NCBI GenBank assembly: GCA_026724425.1
Contig: JAIUCV010000102.1
Coordinates: 2,046,001 to 2,110,000 of the forward strand
Length of the DNA: 64,000 bases
Direction of reading: 5' to 3'
Source: Erythrophleum ivorense
Lineage: Eukaryota > Streptophyta > Magnoliopsida > Fabales > Fabaceae
Part shown: positions 33,250 through 44,039 of the stretch, piece by piece
How positions within the stretch are numbered: the first letter of the stretch is position 1
Layout of the letters: every line of letters starts with the position of its first letter
Program-made: the position numbers and the translations under genes
Notes under the pieces: model-generated
The model's database searches: none
Seen by the model: the letters and a program-made list of their open reading frames with translations, nothing else
Told to the model about the DNA's origin: nothing

Positions 33250-34299
33250 TTGCAAATTTTTCCAAAAATTAATCTCTCTCTAAAAACTCAAAAGGTTATT
33301 ATTTTTCCGTCTCGTTCTTCTTCTTCGTCAGCTTCTTCTTCAAGAGAGACTGGTAAACACATAATCGGTGTGTTCCTCTCTCATCGAATGTTTTTGCTTG
33401 TCTCTTTGCAATTAGATATCAGTCTACAAATATCAGGTACATTTCTTATCACTAGAATGCAACATTTGAAGAATTCAGAGTTTATTACTTTATTTCCTTA
33501 TTTTTGGAATTTGAAAGATGAAGTTTTAGTCTTTTAGGAGCAAATCAAACAAAATTAGGTTTCTATTGTTCATGGAAAATGTAGCTTCTTGGGTTTCACT
33601 TTGTAACTTAGTTTACAAAGTGTGGAATCCAAAATTTGAGACTAAAAGTGTTCATATATATTGACAGGTTTTCTTGTTTGGAACATTCATCAGCTTGAGC
33701 ACATAAATGGTAAATGTCACATTAAAATTATTTTCTAGATTTCGTTATCTCAAATAATCAGATGGAAACGATAACAAATTTGATGTCTTTGCAATGTTTA
33801 ACAAGGCTGAACATTCTCGGTGAGTGATGATGATGACAACACCGTCATAGATTGGAACAGTGATGATGAACGCGACATCGACAATAACTTACAATGGTCT
33901 CCATCGCCATCTCCTGTGCATCCTAACTCAATTCGACCGGTTAGTGTACTGATGCTAAAGCTAGTGTGATTTTTGTTCTTATAATGTCTCTGTGATGTTT
34001 AATAAGACGGAGCAATCAGCTCGTGATGGTAACGAAGTTGATTGGAATAGTGACGATGACATGGCGATTGATATCTTCTAGTGGTCTCCATCGCATTCTA
34101 ACTCAGTTAGGCCAGTTACGGTAAGTTCTTTATCTCTGATTTTGCAAGGAACAAATTCGAACTTGTTGATGCTAAAACATTGACTGATGTGTGTCTCAAC
34201 ATTAGGATGAGATGAGAATAGGTGACAAGACATTTGCTAGATTTATCGAAATGGGATTTACTGAAGAAATGATTGCGAGAGCAATTAAGGAAACCGATG
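33250..34299 (+). pseudogene. DRM1/DRM2-like de novo DNA methyltransferase N-terminal fragment (UBA domain)
   Basis: The piece at 34206-34299 encodes KTFARFIEMGFTEEMIARAI then KETDG, a UBA domain of the kind at the N-terminus of plant DRM methyltransferases, ending at a splice donor (GATG before GTGAGG). Upstream, two tandem copies of another exon (33791-33939 and 33991-34120) encode VIDWNSDDERDID/WSPSPSPV and EVDWNSDDDMAID/WSPSHSN; the second copy has an in-frame TAG. A leader-like block at about 33,290-33,360 resembles a 5' UTR exon with a donor at GACTG before GTAAAC. No catalytic methyltransferase domain follows. The homologous protein directs RNA-guided cytosine methylation; this remnant cannot. 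Confidence 0.68.
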
Positions 34300-34912
34300 G
34301 TGAGGAAATTTTATGTTGTTTTGATTCGTCTTCGTTCAGTTTTCGTAAGCTTCAATCCAAAGCTAAAAATTGCAAGTCAAAAATAAAGTCAAGTAGACAT
34401 GATGTTTTCCTAATGTGTAAAGTGATTTATTTGATTTCAAACATAACGTTGAAATATGAAAATCAAACAATAAACTGCCACTACGTTGAATATTCTATCA
34501 GGTTTTCCATTGACTTTTATGCATAATATTTCCCTAAGATCTGTGGTAAGTCCACACAAAAACTGAACTTGTTGATTTACTAGTATAGTTTCTGAAGAAA
34601 AAAATTGGTATTGACCAAACTAAAAAAAATCATACAAAGTACAACAAATATAACATCGTCCGAGTTAAATTTACTAAGGAAGTGAGACAGTTTTGAAGTC
34701 GAGAAGAAACATCTTACGTGTCGGATGTCGCTGTACGCATGTGACATGTACCCTGCCCGGAGAATTTTGGGTTTTCTCGAGAATCATATAATCATCGTTC
34801 TGTAACATATTTGCCAAAACGAAAAATGCACTACACCTAAGAGTTAGGAATGCAAGGGAAAAGTATAATTTTTTTGTTTTGAGATTAAACAAAAAATTTA
34901 CAAAATGATGAC
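34300..34912. other. Unassigned DNA after the DRM-like fragment
   Basis: The open frame runs on from the UBA piece into intron-like AT-rich sequence to 34526. Nothing else is recognised. Confidence 0.45.
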
Positions 34913-34980
34913 GTCGGCTGAGAGATTCAACCCCATGTACTTAGCAGGCACACGCCTTGACCACTCTCGGCCAAAGCGAC
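34913..34980 (-). pseudogene. tRNA-Ser(GCT)-like pseudogene
   Basis: On the minus strand it starts GTCGCTTTGGCCGAG, keeps a serine-type D arm (with an AG insertion before TGGTCAAGG), an anticodon stem-loop with CTGCTAA (anticodon GCT), then jumps to GGTTGAATCTCTCAG and ends GACG. The variable arm is missing and one T-loop base (the C of TTCGAAT) is lost, so it should not fold as a normal type II tRNA. A T run follows, as in a Pol III terminator. It could also be a SINE head, but no SINE body is visible. Confidence 0.75.
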
Positions 34981-35298
34981 TTGTTGACTTATTACTTTAT
35001 ATGTTTTTTGCCAACATATTTTGCGAGTAGGAATCAGAAGTAAGGAACACATTCCATGGGATTTGATCATTTGAGTGACTGGCGAGCAGGTTTAATCAGA
35101 AATGGATATATTCCTGGAAAATATAAAGTTTGATTAAAATACCAGTCCCTATCGCGAGAAATAGAAAACAAAATACAACAAACCAACAAACAACAAAAGA
35201 AAAAAATAAAGTTACAAGCTTCTTCTTCTTCTCCTTCTTGTTCATCATCATCATCTTCCCACAGATTGAAGGTTTTTTTTTTTATTATTATTTTTGTT
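34981..35298. other. 3' flank of the MUSE1-type gene
   Basis: About 320 bp between the tRNA relic and the stop codon of the RING gene. Contains TTC/GAA-type microsatellite sequence near 35219-35258; otherwise nothing recognised. Confidence 0.45.
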
Positions 35299-36618
35299 TC
35301 AAGTAAGTCTCCTTCTCCTAGGCGGACGAGAATCTGCACTGTCTACATCAGAAACCCTTGAGCCATTCTCATTCCTTCTCCTCGAAGAAGACGTCGAAAG
35401 AGTGACCATAGAATCAATCTCAACCGCAGTATCAACTTGACTCTCAGAGTTTATAACAGCTGCAATGCTTGAGAACGAGTCTCTATCATCAACCACAACA
35501 GGAGGGTGATGGTTTTGCTCCTGGTGGTTCCTCCCCAATGGATGAGTTCTAAAATACGCATCTACAAGCCTCTCAGCAGAGCTCAACGCAGAGGTAAATG
35601 TCGAGATCCTTGCAACTCGGTGTGACTGCAACTGTCTCCTGATCAACAGAGGATGGAATCTTGTGGTAGTTTCTCCTTCAAGATCAGGACCAATGTTCGG
35701 GTTTAGATCCATATCCTCTGATGCTGCTGCAATGGCTGCTGCAGCAGCAGCACTAGCCTGGCTCTGCTCTGATCTAACCCCCCTGGAGGTCATCAACCGG
35801 TTCAGAATCGAATTGGCTCGATCGTTCACTCTATCTGACGCCTCCCGGTGACTGAAATCAGGGACCGGAGTTGAATCTCTGTCAAACCTATTCTGTATAC
35901 GTCTAATCATTTCTTCCATAGGTATTGTAAATGGTGACCTCTGAATTGTATTCCTCAAACTCTCAATGCGCCTCGCGTGGGGTCTCATCGGGATCTTAGT
36001 GTCTAAACTCTCTTCAACTTCTCTTTTATGGTTTCCACGCCCATAGATTGGTGTCACGGTTTTGGTGGTCACTTCTCCTTTGCAAACCGGACATTCCTTT
36101 GCATCCGAGATTTGCAACCATTGGTACAAGCAAGGCCAACAGTAAAGATGGCCACAACAGGTGAGAACCGGCTCCTTGGACAAATCCAAACATATATTAC
36201 AGTCGAAAAAGTTACCGTCGCAGCCACTGCTTTTCTCTACATCACCTTTCTTCTCTGATACACCGTCTCCAATAGCTCCATCACCGTTCTCACACATTTT
36301 CAGATCCTCATTGCCTCTTTCACTGCCTTCACCAGTCTGTAAAGAAGCTCCATTTACAGAGCTTCCCATCAACTGGTTAAGTTCTATAGCCATGGTGTGG
36401 GTTTCAGATAGAACCGGGATGGGGAGATTAAGTTGTCTGAATCTCGTCCTGTGCCGGGTCCTGATCCTCGTGACAGCTTCTGAGGATCTCTCAGATGGGT
36501 CATTAGTCCAATCAACCAAATTCACAGTTTCATTTGGTGCAGACTGGAGATCTGACTCAGGACCAGGGCCTAGATTCAAATCCAGGTTCATTGTGTCAGC
36601 TAACTCCTCACCCATCAA
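35299..36618 (-). CDS. MUSE1: MUSE1-type RING-HC E3 ubiquitin ligase, 439 aa
   Basis: A single coding exon. Residues 11-17 are an EAR-like NLDLNLG. The C3HC4 RING runs C140, C143, C154/C155, H157, C160, C163, C176, C179 (CNICLDLSKEPVLTCCGHLY, then CPVC), close to the RMA class of RING fingers but without the C-terminal membrane anchor of RMA proteins. The rest is Arg/Ser-rich and disordered, with an Ala run (about residue 285) and a basic tail ending RPPRRRRLT. A. thaliana MUSE1 (AT3G58030) and its paralog MUSE2 are reported to ubiquitinate TIR-NLR proteins of the SIKIC group and so damp immunity; the link here rests on synteny and domain match. Conserved start ATG at 36618. Confidence 0.88.
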   Translation of the reverse strand: MMGEELADTMNLDLNLGPGPESDLQSAPNETVNLVDWTNDPSERSSEAVTRIRTRHRTRFRQLNLPIPVLSETHTMAIELNQLMGSSVNGASLQTGEGSERGNEDLKMCENGDGAIGDGVSEKKGDVEKSSGCDGNFFDCNICLDLSKEPVLTCCGHLYCWPCLYQWLQISDAKECPVCKGEVTTKTVTPIYGRGNHKREVEESLDTKIPMRPHARRIESLRNTIQRSPFTIPMEEMIRRIQNRFDRDSTPVPDFSHREASDRVNDRANSILNRLMTSRGVRSEQSQASAAAAAAIAAASEDMDLNPNIGPDLEGETTTRFHPLLIRRQLQSHRVARISTFTSALSSAERLVDAYFRTHPLGRNHQEQNHHPPVVVDDRDSFSSIAAVINSESQVDTAVEIDSMVTLSTSSSRRRNENGSRVSDVDSADSRPPRRRRLT

Positions 36619-37200
36619 TAAACAAGAAAAAGGCTCTTGCTTTCAATTGCCGTAAGCAATACACTACTCCGAGGGATCTTTATTATCCTGCATGGAAGAG
36701 AAACAATGTCCCAATATAAAGCTTATATGCGGTTCACAAGTTGTTTTGATCAAACAGAAGCAAATAGGTACATCTCATATAAGCAAACCAATCTAGCTTT
36801 TCTTTGCAGGCCAAAAGTTTTCAATCTAAACTAGACATACAAGAAAGACAATCTGAAAAATGAAAGCATACACAAGATCAAAAACATTAGGAATGTGGTA
36901 TACAAAGTCTATATGATTTTGCACAACGACGACTAACTCAAAGCTAAGAGATGGTGCACAAGAAATGAAGGACAGGTGAATTAACAAACGGAGAGACAAA
37001 GATGTAGCAGAAAAAGAAAGGTTGAATTAGAGCTGAATGTAAATCCAAACAAAACCAAAAAAAAAGCTACTTACCGGCGAAGCAATTGACAGGCGTGGGA
37101 GGTTGGTAAATTCTCAGATTTGCTTCAGATTCAAATGGTAACGATGGATTAACGAAGAGAAGATGAAGAAGAAACTGAGTCTCTGCTGGAACAAAACGCT
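36619..37200 (-). promoter_or_regulatory. 5' UTR of the MUSE1-type gene with a leader intron
   Basis: On the minus strand a donor (CGCCG before GTAAGTAG) at 37075/37074 and an acceptor (ATGCAG before GATAATA) at 36688/36687 define a leader intron of about 387 bp (37074-36688). The first exon lies upstream of 37075. Confidence 0.6.
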
Positions 37201-38336
37201 AATTACAGATAGCGATGGCAAAAGACGCGCCATCATTCCATTACTGAGGATCTCCAAAAACCATAATCAAAGAAAACCCCCAATCGGAAAACCCTAATTC
37301 TCAAATCCCCGCCTGACAAGTCCGAAACCTTCTTTAAGAAACTAAAACAGAAGAAAAAAAAAACCCAGATTGTAGAAAACCCAAGCTCTTGACTCTCGAT
37401 CCAGCAAAAATCAGCTACGGAAAACCCGAAACCGATGCAAATCTTAAGAAAAAATGAAAAATGAGAAAAATCTGGAGCTGGAAAGAGAAACAATCAACGA
37501 CCTGGAACTACTGGATTAGGACGGCAAATTCATAAGACCATGGTTGACTGAATCAGCTGAGCTCAGAGCTCGTGGAAGCGAGCTGAAGCTTCCGACAAGG
37601 CCATGGAAATTCGCCCTTTTGCTTTAGACACAGAAACGTCCAAATCTTGTCAAATTGGGCTAAAGTGGGAAAACGAACCGAAACCTCTAAGCAGAGAGAG
37701 AAAGAGAGAGAAAGAGAGAATGAGAGAAAGAGAGAGGAGAGAGGAGAGAGGGAGAGGAATCTGGTACGCTCCGGTTTAGGCAATGGACGCTCTGATCACG
37801 CTTAACTCTGATCGGACGGCTAGGGAATTATTCTAATCAATTTGTGAGATTAGTTTATTTTCTGATTATTGACAAAAAGGATCCACTAATGTGCACCTCT
37901 CTATACTTTAATATTTTAATTAATTTAAAAAAGTGAAGACAAAAGTCGAAAGATACCGAATGATTTCTATAAATGTATACCAAATCTCATTAGGTGTCCT
38001 TCGTTTTTGGTGTGAAAACCCTTGTTTTGATGCTAACCTTTTTTTATGTATTCTTCGTTTTAATAGAAAGCTTCACAATTTATTAATTTTTTAAAAAAAA
38101 ACGAGACTTGTTTTGACTCGACTCAAGCCAAATTTCTATTTTTATTTTACAATGGCCAAATACAGAAGACCTATCCTCCCTCTCCTCATCAACACTCTTC
38201 AATGTCTAGAAACTCCTGGAGGCTGGAGAACTTTTGCTTGAGGTAAAAGGTAATGAGAGATCTCTAAGCTAACAGCCTATCCAACTCATCTTATCACAGT
38301 GTCCATTAAAAAACCTTAGGTGATAAAACTATCCTA
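37201..38336. other. Intergenic DNA between the MUSE1-type and J-domain genes
   Basis: GC-richer to about 37,800, then AT-rich. A GA-rich purine tract covers 37693-37757. Short minus-strand frames here (37233 and 37553 regions) are low complexity and not supported. The region to 38,336 should contain the 3' UTR of the J-domain gene. Confidence 0.4.
37693..37757 (+). repeat. GA/GAAA-rich purine microsatellite
   Basis: Imperfect (ga)n/(gaaa)n tract of about 65 bp. Such tracts often lie in crucifer promoters and leaders and bind GAGA-type (BPC) factors. Confidence 0.8.
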
Positions 38337-39641
38337 TTAGTTCGTGGATAGCTTTTCGCATAACGATTGATATGCCACAGTGCAGAGCTTGAATTTTTCC
38401 TCGGCTGCATTCTGTATTATCATCATACCAATTTGTAATCAGTTGCCTAGAAACACAACAACCAAGTGAATAGAGACTGTGTAGTACAGGCTACTCAAGT
38501 TACCTTGGTAGAGTCTTGGTGACGATCTGGATGCCATTTTAACGCACAAACTCGGTATCTGAGGAAAAAGTTGGCGAGCGGAGGTTAATAAAACATCATC
38601 TAAAATGTACTTTATAATTTCCCTAGTGACTAAATTACTTACGCATTTTTGACATCTTCAAGATTTAAGGGACCTGAGGAACTCAGACCAAGTGCGTGTC
38701 TATGAGACTCCTGGTTTGAATCTGAGTCCCTGAATTTATATTTGCCGTCTTCTTCTTCTTCTTCTTCTAGTCGTTGCCTTGAGCCCCAAGATCGTCCATT
38801 GTTGTTAGAATACCTCCACGAGCGAGCTTCCCCCTCTTCACCCGATGCAGTCCGCAAAAAGTATTCAATTTCAAATCCCTCATCAACTCCGCAGAAATCA
38901 AAACACCCTACACAAATCGAAAAGCGTTCCTTGTTGGAGACTATAGTCTACGTCTGAACTTGAAACCAACAAAACAACACATTTAATTGTACTTCATATA
39001 CTCTACGCATTAGCATTGTAGAAGCAAAAATACCAAACTATAATCCGTACGTACATATGTAGTTTTTTTCAGTCATAGAAGAGGCCCCAGAGGCAAAGAA
39101 GCGTTTTGTCTTACTTTTATCCAAACTTTGAGGAATGTGTCTACGACCATTCCGATTTCTTTTGCAAACCCTAGAGTACTGTTTCTCGAACCACGAGCTG
39201 TGCTTACCAGAGAAATCAAACCCATCACTCCAAATCTGAGAAACACATTACCTAACTGCATCACAACTAAGAGCTTTCACACTGAAAACAAAACAAAAAA
39301 ATGTTCAAATATACTATATACCCCAAATAAGTGTTCTGCAAAGCCATTCACGTTACGACGGAAATCTTGCTTTGGCCTCTCTTTTCCGAACTTTTTGTTT
39401 CGAGCTTTTGAATTCTGTAAAAAGATGTCAAAAGGCGAAGATCAGAACGATACTTAAACCATAGAATCAAACTCTCAACACTCACAAACGTGCCGGAGAA
39501 GAAACTTAAAAGAGAGAGACGACTGACGGATTGATGTTTGCGTTGAAGGGCGGGAGTAGAATGGAAAAAGAAGGCAGCAGCTTTGAAGGGAATAAAATAG
39601 CACTGTGGTTTGAGGATCGCTGCTCTAATGGCGGCGATCAT
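38337..39641 (-). CDS. C-terminal J-domain (DnaJ-like) protein, about 254 aa
   Basis: Six exons: 39641-39486, 39414-39322, 39235-39115, 38907-38643, 38558-38504, 38411-38337; total 765 nt in phase. First Met at 39641; frame upstream has no ATG. The N-terminus (MIAAIRAAILKPQCYF...) is basic and hydroxyl-rich, compatible with a mitochondrial or plastid targeting peptide. The middle is Trp/Phe-rich (IWSDGFDFSGKHSSWFEKQY). The J domain occupies the last about 70 residues, with the diagnostic HPD in YRVCALKWHPDRHQD and the last helix AAEEKFKLCTVAYQSLCEKL, ending two residues after. It should stimulate an Hsp70; the client is unknown. Matches the A. thaliana AT3G58020 position. The acceptor of exon 4 has one alternative (after ACTATAG near 38,944, also in phase) that would add residues. 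Confidence 0.82.
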
Positions 39642-40284
39642 CTCCGGCGGCGAAAAGCTCCAAGGCGTTGCGGACAAGGACTTGGCTTAAACGTTTCAAG
39701 GACTTACTTAATTAATTCGGTTTATATATTTTCAGTAAGTAATAAAACATATCTTAATTGTTATATTTGTAAGGGATTTAGTTTGTATGGAAATGGAAAC
39801 GAAATATATATTTCGAATTATGAGAACGATTTTTCTGAAATATATAACTCTATACAGTATATGGATCGATCGTCGATAAGGTCACACTTCATAAGATGCT
39901 TCTACACCATAGAGGAAGACACCATTAGTCTGTGTATATGTATGGATCGACGAGTTTTGTGGTTTTATTCCGACTTAAACATTGAGAGAATATAATTTTG
40001 ATGTAGGTTGATGTTTCCGTGAGTTATCTCAAACTAGCAGATCCGTGTTTCCTCCCGTTCAATCAGTCAACCATAATTTAAATGTTCGGTTAATGTTAGA
40101 GATGAAGTAAAAAATAAAATAAATCTTTATAAAAATAAAAAACATTGGTAGAGTGAAAAAAAAAGCATTGGTAGACTTACACGCAAAATAACAATCTCTA
40201 AAATATATAATGTATCATTGTATCTTCTTAAAAAAAAATCATAATTTTGATCTGTTTTTCAATTTCTAAAAAACTTCAGAATAT
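39642..40284. other. Promoter side of the J-domain gene and 3' side of the glycine-rich gene
   Basis: AT-rich beyond about 39.7 kb. The 154-codon plus-strand frame from 39531 is antisense to exon 1 and then runs into intergenic DNA; not believed. Confidence 0.45.
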
Positions 40285-40578
40285 TTAGAAACGCATAAAC
40301 AAAAGAAAAGACAACAGACATGTCATGGTGAAACCCATATTTGATCCGCCAACGGAAACGCTATTACTATGATTCTTATGACCATGATGAGCGCCGCCGC
40401 CGAACCAAAAGAAACCACCACCACCTCCACCGCGACCACCTCCACCGCGACCACCTCCACCGCGACCACCACCACCACCTCTTGCGGCGACGGAAGTTAT
40501 CAACAGGGTTAAGATTAGACAGGCGGTCACGAATTTCATCATCATCGTCTTCTTTGAGGAACAAGACTTCATCATCAC
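40285..40578 (-). CDS. Small glycine-rich secreted protein, 97 aa
   Basis: Residues 1-34 form a signal peptide (basic MMMKSCSSKKTMMMK, then FVTACLILTLLITSVAA). Then comes a Gly/Arg repeat, (R)GGGG repeated four to five times, an aromatic FFWFGGG patch and a His-rich AHHGHKNH stretch, ending in a hydrophobic tail (MTCLLSFLLFMRF) after GGSN, which looks like a GPI-anchor signal. Probably a cell-wall or plasma-membrane glycine-rich peptide. Start could also be Met12. TATA and CCAAT-like sequences lie upstream. No known function recognised. Confidence 0.72.
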   Translation of the reverse strand: MMMKSCSSKKTMMMKFVTACLILTLLITSVAARGGGGGRGGGGRGGGGRGGGGGGFFWFGGGAHHGHKNHSNSVSVGGSNMGFTMTCLLSFLLFMRF

Positions 40579-42438
40579 CTCTTCAGTAAATTATAAGATC
40601 CACTGCAGTTTATAATTTCCAAATTTAGATTTGAATATCGATCGTCCTTTTATAGTTTTCATTGGCTCGACTCTTTCCTTTTTGTTTTCTCGATAAAATT
40701 GAGTTAAATGGAGAGGAATATGTTAAATCTCCAATTAATACAATACGAAGCACGAGTATATCATTTAATTACTAACAAGTTTAGCCAATTATTAAAGGAA
40801 ACAAACTCCTTTTCTAGTCTTTAGAGTATAAAAAAGATCTTCATACACTATTTTTAGTTTTCCATTTGATCGAATCTTTCTGAAATACGCTTTATATATT
40901 GAGTAATTGCATCATATATAGCCATACTGTTTGGTGTAATTAAGAAAATAACAAGATGAATTTTTAGGTTCAAACACAGAAAACATTTTGCCTCCTTTTC
41001 TCCCAAAAATAACCTCACGCGTTTGGACCTTGAAGCTTTTAATGCTTCGATGTTAATTTCTTTTTTCACTCTCTCATCATAAATTGTTCTTCCTATCTTC
41101 TTCTTTCATTTATTTCCAGAAAAAGTTGAATATGTAATCTTGGTGTTTTCAAAAGGAGATCATCCAATCGGATCTCTTTGAAATGAAGGTGCAACACGGT
41201 TTTGAAATAAAAATGTTTCTTATAACACGGTTTTTGAACACAGTTTTGAAATAAAACAAGTTAACACCATACTTAATTTTCATAAGATATTGAATCAACA
41301 CGATTTTGAAAACTGATTTTGCCAAAAAAAATATATGTCCACTTTAATAGATATCCACTTTAAATTTTGCAGATTTAGACATTTTGTATAAACGAATATG
41401 TGAAATGAATGTGTAACAAAATACATAATAACTAGTTATATAAAACTATACATGTATATATAGCTAAAACAGTAAGTTATATGTTTTTATAATATGCTAG
41501 AATGTTTATTGTATCATGTGAAAAAAATTGTTTTGATTTTATATCACTTATTTAGATTTTTGGTGTGTTATAAATTAATATAACAAGTTATATGTTCATA
41601 TGTACACATTTTGTCTTGTATTTAGGTCTGTTATTTATTATTTTGGTGCTTTATAAATAAATATATCTTGTTATTATAATTTTTGGTATGCTAAACATAT
41701 AAATAATAAACAATCAAATAAAAATATGTTTTGATAAATTACAAAATATATATCATGTTATATTTACCATAATAAGACTGTAATAGATTGTATCCATACG
41801 TTGTTTATGGATCACTGAGTTATCTCGTTCCGAAATTGTGTTTTTTGCTAATGACAATTCAGAGTTGTGGATATCTCATATAATTGGATCCAATTCATAT
41901 AAGATTAATATGCGTTATTTAGAAGAAAAAAATTAATATGGGTTTCAAACGTTGTTGATTGTGGGGAGACGAGTAAATGAAGGAGTACATGACATTGAAA
42001 ATGAAGTGTAAAAAAAAAAAAAATACGAGAGAAAAAAAACAAATCTATCTTACAAAAACATTAAAATGAGGATCAGCTATCACCAAAATCCTCTGTGGTC
42101 TTGTAATTCCTTCCCCACTCGCAGCGATACATTTTCATAAACAAATTTACTGTTTTATGACCATCTTACATCTTGTTGTCTATAGCCCAATATATGTCAT
42201 TCACCAAATTGACTCTTATATATTTTAGCAAATCAGAAAAAATATATATTTTCTCTATTTTTCCTTTTAAATTAATTATCCTCTCTAAAGTCTAAACTAA
42301 TTTGAAAAGCTAATTTGTTTTCTTTAATCTCCGTTGACTAAACAGTCTAAACGCTATTGGCTTTTTTCTTCTTCCTTCATCAGATTTCTACGCAGCGAAA
42401 CACAAACCAATCTTTGATTTTTCTCTTCTTCTTCTTCA
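40579..42438. other. Divergent promoter region between the glycine-rich and fibrillin genes
   Basis: No gene. A TATA box on the minus strand (CTATAAAAGG, 40645-40654) with an ATTGG/CCAAT box at 40661-40665 serves the glycine-rich gene. Around 41,190-41,320 the word acacggttttgaaa recurs four times with variation, probably a decayed repeat. The last 200 bp are the fibrillin leader. Confidence 0.5.
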
Positions 42439-43905
42439 ATGGCATTGATCCAACATGGTTCAGTTTCTGGTACCTCTGCGGTTCGATTGAGCTTCTCCTC
42501 ACCACCGTCGTCTTCTCCTCCTCCGTTGGCGACGAGGATTTCTCTCAATTTTCAGCCGGAGAAGAAGAGCTGGTGGAGGAGGAGTTGTTGCCGAAGAATG
42601 ATATGCAGAGCTATGGTACAAGAGACTGCTCAAGGGATTCCATCCGTTTACGCCAGGGAAATGGAGCGTCTCTCCGCTAAGGAATCGCTGATTCTCGCCG
42701 TAATTTGTTCTCCCAAAACTGAAATTGATACTTTCAATTGTAATTTCTGTCCTTATCTTGCTCGGTTTTGCTCACAAATTGCTGAGAATTAGGTTGAATT
42801 TGAGTATTCGATACTGGAAATCCTTAGATTGCTTAAGTGGATTCACTGGTTGTTGCAATTGCGAACTATAGCATTAGTGAAATTGTGTTTTTCAAATTCT
42901 CTCTGTTGGAGTAGTGAAACCAATTTAGATTTACAGCTCAATGATGCTGGAGGATTTGAGGCATTAGTTACAGGGAAGATCACTGATCTGCAGAAGATTG
43001 ATGTGAATGAGAGGATAACCAGTCTTGAGCGCCTTAATCCAACTCCTAGACCAACCACGTAGGTTCTTGATTCTCTCAGCTTGAGGTTTTTTAAGTTTCA
43101 AGAAGCCATTTGTATGAACAATTGACTTCAACTGGTTTCCTAATAGCTTTCCAGGTCTCCTTATCTTGAAGGCAGATGGAGTTTTGAGTGGTTTGGATCC
43201 AACAGTCCTGGTTCACTCGCTGCTCGGGTTATATCCGAGTCAGTGTTCTCAAAACCCGCCACAGAAACATTTGTTTTGTTTATATCTTGAAATTGTTTTT
43301 GAAGCATTTCTCTATTGTGTGGCAGGAGGTTTCCTTCGACATTTGTGAGTCTATCCAATATGGAGATATTCATTAAGGATGCTAATGCAAAGGCAACTAC
43401 AAACATCAAGCTGCTAAACATGGTAAATGTATACTTATCCTGGATATGAATTATGGAGACTTTAAGTTGACTCACTTTGAGAAAACTTGCAGATAGAAAA
43501 CAAAGTCATTGTGTCGTCGAAATTGACAGTAGAAGGTCCTTTAAGGATGAAAGAAGAGTATTTAGAAGGAATGCTCGAGTCGCCGACGGTTATTGAAGAA
43601 GCAGTACCTGAACAGCTAAGAGGTTTATTGGCTCAAGCTACCACCACGTTGCAGCAGCTTCCTGCACCTGTCAAGGACACTCTTGCCAATGGTCTTAGAA
43701 TCCCACTTGGTAAGCCTATAAGCAACATTTGTAACCTGAAAGATAACATTGCAACCATGCTGTGTTGTTGTTGATATGGGATTTCAGGTGGAACTTACCA
43801 GAGATTCTTCATGATATCTTATCTAGACGACGAGATTCTTGTAAGTTGCTGAAAATGTTATATGTTCATACAAGTTGAAGCTTACGAGATATAAAACGGG
43901 TCTCT

Positions 43906-43936
<31 letters not shown>

Positions 43937-44039
43937 CATGTAGATTGTAAGAGATACCACGGGAGTGCCTGAAGTTCTGACGAGGGTGGAAACATCGTCT
44001 TCATCGAGCGTTGTAGAGAATCTTGAATACAACAGTTAA
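42439..44039 (+). CDS. PGL34: Plastoglobule fibrillin (PGL34/FBN7a-type), 309 aa
   Basis: Seven exons: 42439-42699, 42937-43058, 43155-43238, 43326-43422, 43493-43709, 43788-43840, 43944-44039; total 930 nt, all in phase with GT-AG. The first about 55 residues are Ser/Pro/Arg-rich, a chloroplast transit peptide. The PAP/fibrillin lipocalin-like domain follows: LNDAGGFEALVTGKI, SPYLEGRWSFEWFG, SNMEIFIKDANAKA, the MKEEYLEGMLESP block, and the C-terminal IPLGGTYQRFFMISYLDDEI strand. Fibrillins coat plastoglobules and bind prenyl-lipids and carotenoids in thylakoid lipid stress responses. Matches AT3G58010 by neighbourhood. A (GTT)n microsatellite of about 30 bp lies in the last intron. Confidence 0.92.
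43908..43937 (+). repeat. (GTT)n microsatellite in the last fibrillin intron
   Basis: About ten GTT units directly before the exon 7 acceptor (CATGTAG). Being so close to the acceptor, length changes could affect the branch point region. Confidence 0.9.

Noticed and set aside
37553..37783. 76-codon minus-strand ORF with Ser/Leu repeats
   Set aside because: Produced by the GA microsatellite; no protein evidence.
39073..39264. Frame reading LGNVFLRFGVMG as exon 3 of the J-domain gene
   Set aside because: The alternative acceptor (TTCTCAG, exon from 39235) gives a Trp/Phe-rich frame and is the only one in phase with the J-domain exons.
39531..39995. 154-codon plus-strand ORF
   Set aside because: Antisense to exon 1 of the J-domain gene and then AT-rich filler.
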